Positions 1-8,221 of a stretch of DNA of 48,881 nt are shown in pieces. Source of the DNA: a bacterium. Its GTDB lineage: Bacteria; Pseudomonadota; Alphaproteobacteria; Rickettsiales; RI-342. A model generated the notes under the pieces. The model searched no databases. It worked only from the letters and a program-made list of their open reading frames with translations, and had not been told where the DNA came from. Location: NCBI GenBank assembly GCA_016124905.1, contig WGMV01000032.1:1-48881 (forward strand), in the 5' to 3' direction. The first letter of the stretch is position 1. Each line of letters starts with the position of its first letter. The translations under genes were made by a program, and so were the position numbers.

Positions 1-185
1 CGAAACCTAAAGCCACAGCCGTGAGCGCGCCGCGCACGGCGCTGTTTCATTGCGAACAACGTGAGCAGGAAACGAAACCTAAAGCCACAGCCGTGAGCGC
101 GCCGCGCACGGCGCTGTTTCATTGCGAACAACGTGAGCAGCGCGCCGCGCACGGCGCTGTTTCATTGCGAATAACGTGAGCAGGG
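1..185. repeat. tandem palindromic repeat, 72-bp unit
   Basis: A 72-base unit (1-72) is followed by a near-identical second copy (73-140), then by a 5'-truncated third copy (141-185) that begins at unit position 26. The third copy differs by one base: GCGAATAAC instead of GCGAACAAC. Each unit carries a GC-rich self-complementary core in which AGCGC pairs with GCGCT around a GCCGCGCACG loop. The junction of the truncated copy falls in the short direct repeat GTGAGC, which suggests unequal recombination. No gene fits here. The array lies just downstream of the minus-strand cytochrome b561 gene and runs to the left edge, so its full length is unknown. Confidence 0.85.
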
Positions 186-200
186 AACAAACCCTATAAA

Positions 201-788
201 TCAGACCATCCGCCGAATGATCGGCAGCTTATCCTTCACATGATGCTTGATGACCGCCAGCACATGCAGCAGCACCAGCGCCAGCAGCGCATAGCCCACC
301 CATTCATGCACCATATGGGCGAGATTGTTGACGATCTCGCTTTCACCCGTCAGCTGCGGCATGGGCACGCCGAACCACTCCACCGCGCGGCCCTTGCTGT
401 TGCTCATCAGCCAGCCGGAAAGCGGCATCACGATCATGAAGGTATAAAAGGCGAACACCGTCGCCTTGGCCATGTGCCGCTCCGCAACCGGCATGCTGGG
501 GGGATAGGGCGGCACGCCTTTCGTCAGCCGCAGCCATATCCGGGCGAACCAGAGCATCAGCACGGTAATGCCGAAGCTTTTATGCAGCGGCATGATATCC
601 CCGCGGACCTCTTTGGGCAGCTCATCCATCAGCAACCCCGATGCCAGCAGGCAGATGATAAACAGCGCCATCAGCCAGTGCAGCAGCCGTATGGCGGAGG
701 GGTAACGGCCCAGATCGTCGATTCTTGCCCCCTCAAGCGGGGCCTCGTTCGTGGCGTTGCTTTTCGTCGATATGGTGGGTTTAACCAT
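201..788 (-). CDS. cytochrome b561 family protein
   Basis: This 195-residue integral membrane protein belongs to the CybB/cytochrome b561 family, small di-haem proteins that usually pass electrons from quinol in the inner membrane. Four hydrophobic segments are visible. Candidate haem-ligand histidines lie in RLLHWL, MPLHKSFG and the last helix (LLHVLAVIKHH). I chose the ATG at 788 because GGAGG sits six bases upstream (795-799). The open frame continues to 977, but that would overlap lepB on the other strand and adds a non-homologous leader. The gene is divergent from lepB. Its electron acceptor is unknown. Confidence 0.85.
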   Translation of the reverse strand: MVKPTISTKSNATNEAPLEGARIDDLGRYPSAIRLLHWLMALFIICLLASGLLMDELPKEVRGDIMPLHKSFGITVLMLWFARIWLRLTKGVPPYPPSMPVAERHMAKATVFAFYTFMIVMPLSGWLMSNSKGRAVEWFGVPMPQLTGESEIVNNLAHMVHEWVGYALLALVLLHVLAVIKHHVKDKLPIIRRMV

Positions 789-900
789 GTCAGTCCTCCA
801 TGAACCTCTAAATACTGTGCGTCCGTCCGTGGTAAAAGTCAAACCTAGGAACTCGCGCCATGCTATGCTATGAGGGCGGCTCTGAACCAGCGAGAGCCCT

Positions 901-1659
901 ATGGACAAAGCCGAAAGAAGAAAACAGGACTGGGAAACGGTGAAAACCATTTTCTGGGCAGTGCTGATAGCGCTCACCTTCCGCAGTTTTGCTTACGAAC
1001 CCTTCCATATTCCTTCCGGCTCCATGAAACCCACCCTGCTGGTGGGGGATTACATCTGGGTCTCCAAATTCAGCTATGGCTACAGCCGCTATTCCTTCCC
1101 CTTCGCCCCGCCCGTCATCAAAGACCGCGCCTGGCTCACCATGCCGAACCGGGGGGATGTGGTGGTCTTCCGCCCGCCCAGCAAGCCCGGCATCGATTAC
1201 ATCAAGCGCGTCATCGGCCTGCCGGGGGATAAGATCCAGGTGCTCGATGGCCATCTGCTGGTCAACGGCACGGCGGTGAAAGAAGTGGAAATGAAGAACT
1301 TCATGGACAAATCGCCGGATAATCCCGGCCGTTTCGTCCCGCAATATCTCGAAACGCTGCCCGCCGGCGAGGGCGGACACGAGGTGGAGCATTCCATCCT
1401 CAACCTCGATCCCAATGGGCCATTGGACAATACCGACATCTACACCGTGCCCGAAGGCCATATCTTCTGCATGGGCGATAACCGTGACGAATCGGTCGAC
1501 AGCCGCGTGCTGGAGGAAGTGGGTTACATCCCCATCGCCAACCTTATCGGCCGGGCGGAGGTGATTTTCTTCTCCACCGACGGCACCGCCCGCATCTGGG
1601 AGCCGTGGAAATGGTTCAGCGCCCTGCGGACGGAGCGGCTGTTCAAACCCATTCAGTAG
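901..1659 (+). CDS. lepB: signal peptidase I
   Basis: This 252-residue type I leader peptidase removes signal peptides from exported proteins at the outer face of the inner membrane. A single N-terminal membrane segment lies at about 13-30. The catalytic serine is Ser41 in PSGSMKPT and the general-base lysine is Lys102 in YIKRVIGLPGD. The GDNRDESVDSR box is near the C-terminus. The length is normal for alphaproteobacterial LepB. It is the first gene of the conserved lepB-rnc-era run, with 21 bases to rnc. Confidence 0.96.
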   Translation: MDKAERRKQDWETVKTIFWAVLIALTFRSFAYEPFHIPSGSMKPTLLVGDYIWVSKFSYGYSRYSFPFAPPVIKDRAWLTMPNRGDVVVFRPPSKPGIDYIKRVIGLPGDKIQVLDGHLLVNGTAVKEVEMKNFMDKSPDNPGRFVPQYLETLPAGEGGHEVEHSILNLDPNGPLDNTDIYTVPEGHIFCMGDNRDESVDSRVLEEVGYIPIANLIGRAEVIFFSTDGTARIWEPWKWFSALRTERLFKPIQ

Positions 1660-1680
1660 AATGCAACCCGGCAGGCCAGC

Positions 1681-2373
1681 ATGAAACACGCCTCCATTCA
1701 GGAACTGGAATCCGCCTTAGGCTATCGCTTTACACAAACAGGCCTGCTTTCGGCAGCCCTGACACACCCGAGCCACCGCGAAGCGCGCCAGCATGCGCAT
1801 GATTTCGAGCGGCTGGAGTTTTTGGGCGATGCGGTGCTCGGCTTGGTGGTTGCGCATCTTCTGTTTGATCTCTACCCCGATGAGCGCGAAGGCGAGCTTG
1901 CGCGCCGCAAGGCCCTGCTGGTGGCCCGCGCCACGCTGGTGAAAGTGGCGACCGCCTGGCACCTGCCGAAAGCCCTCCGTCTTTCCGGCGCGGAAGAAGC
2001 GCGCGGCGGCCGTTCCACCGCCACCACCATTGAAGACGCCTGCGAAGCCGTGATAGGAGCAGTGTTTCTCGATGGCGGCTACGAAGCAGCCAGGCAGCTG
2101 GTGCTGCGGGCGTGGACGCCCCTTGCGCGTGAGATCGTCACCCCGCCCAAGGATGCACGCACCGCGCTTCAGGAATGGGCGCAGGGCAGGGGCCTGCCCT
2201 TGCCGCATTACGAGGTGGTGGCACAAAGCGGCACCGCGCATCAGCCCATCTTCCGCGTGCGCGTCAGCGTAAACGGGCATGACGCGGCTGAGGCCGAAGG
2301 CAAATCCAAGAAAGCCGCATGGGCAAGTGCTGCGGAAACATTATTTGAAAAGGTAAGCCGTCATGGCGAATAG
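1681..2373 (+). CDS. rnc: ribonuclease III
   Basis: This 230-residue enzyme cleaves double-stranded RNA in rRNA processing and mRNA turnover. The signature ERLEFLGDAVLG is at 43-54. The second metal-binding motif, EDACEAVIGAVFLDGG, is at about 118-133. A double-stranded RNA-binding domain follows from about residue 158 to the end, with KSKKAAWASAAE near its C-terminus. The 3' end overlaps the start of era by 11 bases, which implies translational coupling. Length and domain order are standard. Confidence 0.96.
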   Translation: MKHASIQELESALGYRFTQTGLLSAALTHPSHREARQHAHDFERLEFLGDAVLGLVVAHLLFDLYPDEREGELARRKALLVARATLVKVATAWHLPKALRLSGAEEARGGRSTATTIEDACEAVIGAVFLDGGYEAARQLVLRAWTPLAREIVTPPKDARTALQEWAQGRGLPLPHYEVVAQSGTAHQPIFRVRVSVNGHDAAEAEGKSKKAAWASAAETLFEKVSRHGE

Positions 2374-3262
2374 CGACAACCAATCCTCCCTTGTGGTGGC
2401 CATGCTCGGCGCGCCCAACGCGGGCAAATCCACCCTGGTCAACCGTCTGGTGCAGGCCAAGCTTTCCATTGTTTCGCCCAAGGCGCAGACCACGCGCTTC
2501 GCCCTGCGCGGCATCCGCACCATCGGCAAGGCGCAATTGGTGCTGGTGGATACACCCGGCATGTTCGATGCAAACGAACGGCTGGGAAAAGCAATGGTGC
2601 AATCCGCCTTGAACGGAGTGGCAGAGGCCGACCACGTGCTGCTGCTGCTGGACGCCTCCCGCGCCAATGCGGTGGAAACGGCGCAGAAGCTGCTTGCCAG
2701 CCAGGGCGGCAACAAGGCGCCCATCTCGCTGGTGCTGAACAAGGTGGACAAGGTCGCCAAGGAAAAGCTTCTGCCGCTGACGGCGGCGCTGGCCGCATTG
2801 CATGCGTTCGACCATGTCTTCATGATCTCCGCGCTGGAAGGCGACGGCGTGAGGGAGCTGGAACAGCATCTCTGCGCGCAGGCAAAGCCCGGCCCCTGGC
2901 TCTACCCGGCCGACCAGCTGACGGATATCAACGAACGCCTCTTCGCCGCCGAACTCACGCGCGAGCAGCTCTTCATGGCGCTTCAGCAGGAAGTCCCCTA
3001 CGGCCTGACGGTGGAAACCGAAAAATGGGAAGAGAACCGAAACGGCGTGAAAATCTATCAGCAGATTGTGGTGGAGCGCGAAAGCCATAAGGCCATCATC
3101 CTCGGCAAGGGCGGCAGCAAGTTGAAAGAGATCGGACAAAGCGCACGTGAGGCCATCGGCGCGCAGCTCGGCCGCAAGGCTCATTTGTTTTTACACGTGA
3201 AAGTGAAAGAGGACTGGAAAGACCGTCCCGAATATTATCAGAGCATGGGGCTGGAATTTTAA
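2363..3262 (+). CDS. era: GTPase Era
   Basis: This 299-residue Ras-like GTPase binds 16S rRNA and helps 30S subunit assembly. The P-loop GAPNAGKS is at 16-23, the G2 region has the QTTR motif, DTPG forms G3, and NKVD forms G4. A C-terminal KH domain carries IILGKGGSKLKEIG. It overlaps rnc by 11 bases. In many alphaproteobacteria recO follows, but here the operon ends and about 200 bases of non-coding DNA follow. Confidence 0.96.
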   Translation: MANSDNQSSLVVAMLGAPNAGKSTLVNRLVQAKLSIVSPKAQTTRFALRGIRTIGKAQLVLVDTPGMFDANERLGKAMVQSALNGVAEADHVLLLLDASRANAVETAQKLLASQGGNKAPISLVLNKVDKVAKEKLLPLTAALAALHAFDHVFMISALEGDGVRELEQHLCAQAKPGPWLYPADQLTDINERLFAAELTREQLFMALQQEVPYGLTVETEKWEENRNGVKIYQQIVVERESHKAIILGKGGSKLKEIGQSAREAIGAQLGRKAHLFLHVKVKEDWKDRPEYYQSMGLEF

Positions 3263-3378
3263 CTTGCCCGTTTCAGGCGTAAACTTTCAGGGTAAGCGCC
3301 GCTGCCGATAGATGCGAAGCCGAGACAAAAAACCTTACCGATATGTAATGATTTATGGCTAGACGCATTCGCGTATTT

Positions 3379-3441
3379 ATGTCTATAGTCCCCGCGATAG
3401 GGTGGGGGGCGCAACATATAGATCCTTCTATCTATAGACAT
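3379..3441. promoter_or_regulatory. inverted repeat upstream of the Ala/Pro-rich gene
   Basis: ATGTCTATAG (3379-3388) and CTATAGACAT (3432-3441) form a perfect 10-base inverted repeat separated by 43 bases. It ends 36 bases before the start codon at 3478. A smaller hairpin (ATAGA-tcct-TCTAT) lies between the arms. The placement suits a two-site operator or a long leader hairpin. No specific regulator can be named. Confidence 0.45.
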
Positions 3442-3477
3442 CCAGCCCTTCGTTACTTAACTTTCTAGGAGGACCGC

Positions 3478-3825
3478 ATGTCCAATAAAGTGATTATCGT
3501 TATCGTGATTCTGGCCGCTCTGGTTGCCGGTGCACTGTTCCTTTCCAACAAAGCCCCGCAAGGCACGGATACGACCGCCGCTACCGGCGAAGCTCCGATG
3601 GAAGCCACCGGTGAAGCTGCTCCGGCCACCGATGCTGCTGCTCCTGCTGAAGCCCCGGCTGCTGATGCCGCCGCCGCTGCTGAAGCTGCTCCGGTTGACG
3701 CCGCTCCGGCTACCGATGCCGCTCCGGCTGTTGAGCCCGCTCCGGCTGCTCCGGCTGCTGAGAACGTCGCCCCGACCCCCGAAGCCGCTCCCGCTACGGA
3801 AGCTGCTCCGGCTGAAGCTCACTAA
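3478..3825 (+). CDS. membrane-anchored Ala/Pro/Glu-rich protein
   Basis: This 115-residue protein has an N-terminal hydrophobic helix at 5-22 with few preceding residues and no clear cleavage site. The rest is low-complexity sequence built from Ala, Pro, Glu, Asp and Thr, in degenerate repeats such as EAAPA and DAAPA. It is probably anchored in the inner membrane with an extended, acidic periplasmic tail that could span the periplasm or tether something. AGGAGG lies at 3467-3472, five bases before the ATG, and a strong terminator follows. A function cannot be assigned from such composition. Similar Ala/Pro-rich proteins are common and poorly conserved. Confidence 0.8.
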   Translation: MSNKVIIVIVILAALVAGALFLSNKAPQGTDTTAATGEAPMEATGEAAPATDAAAPAEAPAADAAAAAEAAPVDAAPATDAAPAVEPAPAAPAAENVAPTPEAAPATEAAPAEAH

Positions 3826-3846
3826 GAGCCTCTACGGTACGAAGAA

Positions 3847-3875
3847 GGGCAGCCCCAGTGGCTGCCCTTTTTTTA
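3847..3875 (+). terminator. rho-independent terminator
   Basis: GGGCAGCC (3847-3854) pairs with GGCTGCCC (3860-3867), followed by a run of seven T. It ends the transcript of the Ala/Pro-rich gene. Confidence 0.9.
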
Positions 3876-3896
3876 TGCGCGCCTTTTCGGGCGCCA

Positions 3897-4559
3897 TCAA
3901 TAAGGAACATAAGGCCCGCCATGGCGGAACAGCGTGGCCGCCAGGCTTTCCGCTTCGCTGAGGTCCCAGATAGGGCACAGGATAACCGGATTGCCAAACG
4001 CTCCGGGAATATCGGAACTGCTGGATGAATGCCCCTGCGATTCGGCGCGTTCCTGTTTCATCGGCATGCTCAGCCCCATGAGGGCATAATCCTCGGCATG
4101 ATAGGGAGAGGGTTCAAGCTCATTCCCCAAATCGCAAAACGCCTCCATTTCCACATCGGTGCCATCGAAGCGCCCCACACAGGCGATGCGGTCGCCAAAG
4201 CTGGCTAAATAGGCGCGCTGGTCTCCGGTAAGGGTCAATGCCGCCACCGTGTCGTTCCATTCATTCAGATAGTGTTCCAGCCGCGTGTTATCGGCGCCGA
4301 TTCGGTTTAGCCATTCATCCCAGTCAAGTTCGGCGGCTCCGGGCATCATGCGCGCGGTGAGCAGGTAGGTCGTTTGTATCATCACCTGCTGAAACCGGCA
4401 TTTCAGTTCCTCGCGGGAACATTCATCGTCAAATTCATGGATAAGCGCCATTCCGTCGCGATACAAAACCTGCGCCACCGCTTCCAGCCCCCGATGCATG
4501 GCAATCCGGCGGTAATCCTCACCGTCAAACGCGTTTGGCATGGCTCGTGGCTGCGGCAT
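3897..4559 (-). CDS. unknown protein, paralogue of the 6633-7229 product
   Basis: This protein of about 220 residues matches no family I recognise. It is clearly related to the protein encoded at 6633-7229. Both share an N-terminal segment of the type L..VLYRDG..LIHEF and a C-terminal block: DLSEAESLAATLFRHG here, ELSEHESIAANMYRYG there. It is acidic, has no signal peptide or membrane helix, and has a Ser-rich stretch (SSSSS) near residue 180. The frame is open to 4610, which would overlap the preceding gene by 47 bases. The ATG at 4559 still overlaps but starts closer to the paralogue's start, and an ATG at 4541 is also possible. It is the last gene of the cassette. Confidence 0.7.
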   Translation of the reverse strand: MPQPRAMPNAFDGEDYRRIAMHRGLEAVAQVLYRDGMALIHEFDDECSREELKCRFQQVMIQTTYLLTARMMPGAAELDWDEWLNRIGADNTRLEHYLNEWNDTVAALTLTGDQRAYLASFGDRIACVGRFDGTDVEMEAFCDLGNELEPSPYHAEDYALMGLSMPMKQERAESQGHSSSSSDIPGAFGNPVILCPIWDLSEAESLAATLFRHGGPYVPY

Positions 4560-4563
4560 GGAA

Positions 4564-6558
4564 CTATTGCTGGATAGGTGGTGTCTGGTCTGCGCCAAAG
4601 CGGGCAGCATGCCGTGAAATGGCTACATCACCGGGTAATTGTTGCGGCCCGCGGGCAAAGGCAGTGTAATTCATGATCTGGCTGGCAGCATCCAGCGTGG
4701 CGTTTAGCACATTGTCGCCGCACCCCGTCGCCAGGTAAACATGCTTATCGCCATCCATAGTGAAATGAGCACGCACGCTGTAGCGGGGATGTTCCCCGTG
4801 CACCCCATCCGCCATATCGATCACGGCACCTGTCTCCATGGGCACCACGCGGCAATCCGTAATCTGAATTACTCCTTGGATATTCGCCGGTGCATAGTGC
4901 CATTCCTGAAGGCCGGTAATGATGGTTTCCAGATTATAAAGCGCGGTACCGTCCTTTTGCCCATGATAAAGCGTCACGTGAAGCGGCGGTGTGTTAAACC
5001 CTTCACCCAGCGTCAGCGGGTAGGTGCCGTTGCTGCTATGCGTCAAAAACTGCCCCAGCTCATTACCGTCCTGCACAATGTTCAGCGCCAGCGGGGTCGC
5101 ATCGGGGTTGCGCAGGCCGAATCTATCGGCCACCAGCAGCATGGCGTTCACGTTATTACAGCCGCGGTAATGCGTGCCGAATGCCTGCTCCTCCTGTTTC
5201 ACGGTTTCAATCACGTCCTGCGCCTTATGGCGCGCGGCTTCCACATGCTCCTTGCGCAGGTCGAGCAGCAGCCCCATATCTGCCAGCATGAAATAAACGT
5301 TCGAAACCCCGCCCACGGGCGACAGCGCCATCTGCAGCGGCTGCCCCATCATGCCGGAAGGCACGGTATTGTAGGACTGGTCATAATGCCGTGCAAACCA
5401 GTCGAACGCCGCATCGTAATCCATCTGCGCCAGCATGGCCTGATAGGAGCCGTCCTGTTTCATGAATTCATCGAACGCGGCCATTACCCGTGCGCCGTGC
5501 ATCCCTCCCGTGCCCACATAAGCCGCTTCATTACCGATAACCTTTTCCTCCTGGCGTACACCCAGGCGTGCTTCAAAATCCTTTTGATACCGGATCATCT
5601 CCTGCACCTGGCCCTTGTCGAAGCCGCAGCGAATATCCTCCCGGCTGCCAAGCGTCGCGGCTGCCTGGGCAAGTTGCACATTCCCGCGCCGTTCGCCGAT
5701 AGGGCCAACGGTGCAGTCAAAACTGCCCGCACCCGCCTGATAGGCCACCATCATATTGCCCCCGCCCATGCCCAGGTCTTCATGCGTGTGGATATTGAAC
5801 ATACGGGCGGAAAATCCGGGCCACGTCTCTTCATCCGGGTAGCGCGCTTGCAGTTCACCCGCAATCGCCGCTTCCAGCTCGCGTAGAATATCGCCGAGCT
5901 GGTCGGGTGTCACCGCCCCGTCCGTGTCCGGCACGGTAATGCGGTCGATACCCATTTCCAATGCCCGCACCAGCGTACGCACGATATGCGCATGGTTGGG
6001 CGAACCCTCCTCCCGGCCTTCGATCCAGGAACTCAGCAGATGCTCCATGGCAATTTCCATATGCATATCCGCATTGGCTTCGCGAATCATGCGGAAGGTC
6101 CGCTCCAGGCTGGCGATACTTTCATCTTCATCCATGCCGAGATAGTGCAGGTCTTCCACCCGCGCCTTACTCAGCACATTAACCGTGTGGAACGGCTGCG
6201 TGCCAGCGCTGATATCCTTCAGCATGCGGGTAAAAGGGCTGTTGGGGTCCAGCGTTTCGGACCGCTGCAATAAGGTGTAAACCCAGAATTTAGGCGCCAG
6301 CGCCATCATATCGTTATGGCTGCGGATGTAATCCGCCATCGCCTCATCCACTGGGCTGCTATAGATCCAGCCCAGGCACATCATGTCATACCAGTGCTGT
6401 GTCTGCTGAATATGCCGAATGCCCATGGCCGCGGTGCGCGGTGCTTCGCCCTGGTTTCCGTCACGCAGGGTTTCATCCCGCATGATGAAATAATCACGTT
6501 CCAAATTGCTGAAAGCACGAGTCATAATCACACCAGTTCCGTTTCCGGAACAGAACAT
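4564..6558 (-). CDS. DRE-TIM metallolyase, isopropylmalate/homocitrate-synthase-like
   Basis: This protein of about 664 residues has the hallmarks of Claisen-condensing DRE-TIM enzymes. RDETLRDG (27-34) holds the catalytic Arg and metal-binding Asp, VPDTDGAVTP lies near 209-218, the metal-ligand pair HTH is at 257-259, and GPIGERRGN at 285-293 matches the usual GIGERAGN. The C-terminal ~100 residues (around GVIQITDCRV and onward) resemble the LeuA regulatory domain. It is longer than ordinary LeuA (about 510-560 residues), with extra sequence between barrel and C-domain. The acceptor acid is unknown. AAGGA sits six bases upstream of the ATG at 6558. The frame is open to 6582, and an ATG at 6525 is possible. 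No leuB, leuC or leuD is nearby, so a role other than leucine synthesis is likely. Confidence 0.82.
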   Translation of the reverse strand: MFCSGNGTGVIMTRAFSNLERDYFIMRDETLRDGNQGEAPRTAAMGIRHIQQTQHWYDMMCLGWIYSSPVDEAMADYIRSHNDMMALAPKFWVYTLLQRSETLDPNSPFTRMLKDISAGTQPFHTVNVLSKARVEDLHYLGMDEDESIASLERTFRMIREANADMHMEIAMEHLLSSWIEGREEGSPNHAHIVRTLVRALEMGIDRITVPDTDGAVTPDQLGDILRELEAAIAGELQARYPDEETWPGFSARMFNIHTHEDLGMGGGNMMVAYQAGAGSFDCTVGPIGERRGNVQLAQAAATLGSREDIRCGFDKGQVQEMIRYQKDFEARLGVRQEEKVIGNEAAYVGTGGMHGARVMAAFDEFMKQDGSYQAMLAQMDYDAAFDWFARHYDQSYNTVPSGMMGQPLQMALSPVGGVSNVYFMLADMGLLLDLRKEHVEAARHKAQDVIETVKQEEQAFGTHYRGCNNVNAMLLVADRFGLRNPDATPLALNIVQDGNELGQFLTHSSNGTYPLTLGEGFNTPPLHVTLYHGQKDGTALYNLETIITGLQEWHYAPANIQGVIQITDCRVVPMETGAVIDMADGVHGEHPRYSVRAHFTMDGDKHVYLATGCGDNVLNATLDAASQIMNYTAFARGPQQLPGDVAISRHAARFGADQTPPIQQ

Positions 6559-6632
6559 AGTCATTCCTTGTGAAAAATCCATGACAAAAGAAAGGCTTGC
6601 CCCATATGGCGCAAATCCGCCATTACCAGGAC

Positions 6633-7229
6633 TTAAGGGGTAAAAATTGAGCCGTAACGATACATATTAGCTGCAATGCTCTCATGCTCGCTCAGTTCCA
6701 GGAAAGGGCGCATAATGCGCGGGCTGCCCATCAGGCCGTCCTGAAGGGGCGCATGGTGGGTAACATTGAGAACGGCCTCTTCATCCGGTGTGTCATAGTC
6801 CACTGGATTGCTGAAAAGGCCCGTTGCAACCGCGTGCAGATAAAGCGCTTCTTCACCCGTCACTGCATGGCAAACCAACTGCTGCATGGCGGTGCCGAAA
6901 CGTGCCAGAAACGGCCCATGATCCCCTTTTAAGCCGCTTGCTTCAACCGCTTTGTACCATGCATTCAGTTCCCGTTGCGTGTCTTCATATAAACGTGCGA
7001 GCCGGGCGGGCTGGTGCACCGCTTCGCTCTCATGGTATCGGGCGCGGGCATCCAGCAAGGTATGGCAGCGCATATGAAGCAAGGATAAGGCCGACATCAC
7101 CGAATCAGGCGGCAGATACGCATGAATGATGGCGGAGGCATCCTGAAACAGCACATCCATGGAGGCTTTCAGGCAGCTTCTGATCAATTCCCGCTCACGG
7201 AACTCTCCAGGAAAATTCGTAATATCCAT
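6633..7229 (-). CDS. unknown protein, paralogue of the 3897-4559 product
   Basis: This soluble protein of 198 residues is of unknown function and is the first gene of the DRE-TIM cassette. It shares with the 3897-4559 protein an N-terminal L..VLFQDA..IIHAY segment and a C-terminal RPFLELSEHESIAANMYRYG segment. The middle is mostly helical and divergent. The frame is open to 7337, but that would run through the terminator at 7294-7324. The ATG at 7229, with GGTGG three to four bases upstream, is the sensible start. The two paralogues could be partner subunits or regulators of the enzyme between them. Confidence 0.72.
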   Translation of the reverse strand: MDITNFPGEFRERELIRSCLKASMDVLFQDASAIIHAYLPPDSVMSALSLLHMRCHTLLDARARYHESEAVHQPARLARLYEDTQRELNAWYKAVEASGLKGDHGPFLARFGTAMQQLVCHAVTGEEALYLHAVATGLFSNPVDYDTPDEEAVLNVTHHAPLQDGLMGSPRIMRPFLELSEHESIAANMYRYGSIFTP

Positions 7230-7293
7230 ATCCACCGGCCTTTTTTGAAAACCGTGAAATAGCCGACGAATATGGCAAACATATGAAAGAAAC

Positions 7294-7324
7294 AAAAAAG
7301 CCCGCCCCAATGGGGGCGGGCTTT
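7294..7324 (-). terminator. rho-independent terminator, minus strand
   Basis: AAAGCCCGCCCC and GGGGCGGGCTTT pair around AATG (7297-7324). On the minus strand the hairpin is followed by U-rich sequence. It ends the 7350-7745 transcript and separates it from the DRE-TIM cassette. Confidence 0.9.
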
Positions 7325-7349
7325 CTGGGTTCAACAACCTGAGATCAGG

Positions 7350-7745
7350 TTATTCTTTGGATGTGGAGCGGTCAAGCACCACCTTGCCATCCACTTTTTT
7401 CTTCTGGGTGGTTTCGGTATTGTTGCCGTGCTCGTCCTGTTTCACGTGGGTTTCGGTTTCCACGGTGGACTTGTTCATCAGCCCTTTCGGATCCTTGACC
7501 GATTTCGTTTTGACCGTCACTTCCTTGCTGCCGTCGCGGTCCACGTCCACTTCGGTTTTGGCTTCGTTTTTCACGTCCGTGCCCATGGCATCGGTGGATT
7601 TTTCGGTCACTTTTTTCTCGTAATTGCCTTTTGCATCTTTTTCGATGCTGGTTTCAGCCTTGTAGGTTTCCTTGTCGGCTGCAATGGCCGGGCTAGCCAC
7701 GGCAAACATCAGTGCGGCAAGGGAAATGGTGGTAACGGCTTTCAT
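7350..7745 (-). CDS. exported Lys/Thr/Glu-rich protein
   Basis: This 131-residue protein has a standard signal peptide (hydrophobic core AALMFAVASP, likely cleavage after AIA at about 22). The mature region is very hydrophilic and rich in Lys, Thr, Glu and Asp, made of alternating short strands such as VKTKSVKD and VETETHVKQD. It is probably periplasmic. AAGGA lies eight bases before the ATG. I recognise no catalytic motif or family. Position next to a glycine-zipper lipoprotein and other stress-type genes suggests an envelope role, which is inference only. Confidence 0.75.
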   Translation of the reverse strand: MKAVTTISLAALMFAVASPAIAADKETYKAETSIEKDAKGNYEKKVTEKSTDAMGTDVKNEAKTEVDVDRDGSKEVTVKTKSVKDPKGLMNKSTVETETHVKQDEHGNNTETTQKKKVDGKVVLDRSTSKE

Positions 7746-7795
7746 TGGATAGTCCTTTCTAGGTTATAAAACAGTCATGGGCTGGCCCGCCTGGC

Positions 7796-8038
7796 TTAAC
7801 GCCAGATGGGACGGCCCAGGTTAACGTCGCGTTCGTTGGTGAGCGCACCGGCTGCTGCGCCAACGGCGCCGCCGACAACGGCCCCGGTCAGGGCGCTGCC
7901 ACCAGTCACGGCGCTGCCAACCGCGCCAACGCCTGCGCCAAGCCCGGCCCCGCTGAGGGCACGGTCGCCCGTGGTTTGGCCGCATGCGGAAAGCAGCAAT
8001 AACGCTGCCATGGATGCAGTAATGGGTTTAATAAGCAT
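7796..8038 (-). CDS. glycine-zipper lipoprotein
   Basis: This 80-residue protein has a lipoprotein signal with the lipobox LLSAC (lipidated Cys about residue 19). Gly/Ala-rich glycine-zipper repeats (GAGLGAGVGAVG, GAVVGGAVGAAAGA) follow. Such proteins resemble the YmgG/SlyB-type lipoproteins that sit in the envelope and are often stress-induced. AGGAGA lies eight bases upstream of the ATG. The exact role is unknown. Confidence 0.85.
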   Translation of the reverse strand: MLIKPITASMAALLLLSACGQTTGDRALSGAGLGAGVGAVGSAVTGGSALTGAVVGGAVGAAAGALTNERDVNLGRPIWR

Positions 8039-8167
8039 GATTGCTTCTCCTGTTTTGGATCGTGTGAAACGAGCGTAAGCTCGCCCATATCAATCATCAG
8101 CATGGTAAGCGCCCGCATTGCATAAAAACCCGCTAAATCAGCAGGCTCTTAATGGCTTGCCGCCTAA

Positions 8168-8196
8168 GAAAAAAGCCGCATGCGAACATGCGGCTT
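8168..8196 (-). terminator. rho-independent terminator, minus strand
   Basis: AAGCCGCATG (8173-8182) pairs with CATGCGGCTT (8187-8196) around CGAA. On the minus strand it is followed by a U run (A run 8168-8174 on plus). It ends the KdpE-like gene. Confidence 0.9.
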
Positions 8197-8221
8197 AATC
8201 CGTCCGGTCGAAAAAAATGGA

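Noticed and set aside
1-185. Possible CRISPR array
   Set aside because: Copies are 72 bases and contiguous with no unique spacers, and no cas genes are seen.
789-977. Longer start for the cytochrome b561 gene
   Set aside because: It would overlap lepB and add a leader without homology; the ATG at 788 has a good ribosome site.
4741-5886. 381-residue open frame on the plus strand
   Set aside because: It lies fully antisense to the DRE-TIM enzyme gene, which has clear motifs; the composition (His, Arg, Gln rich) is that of a shadow frame.
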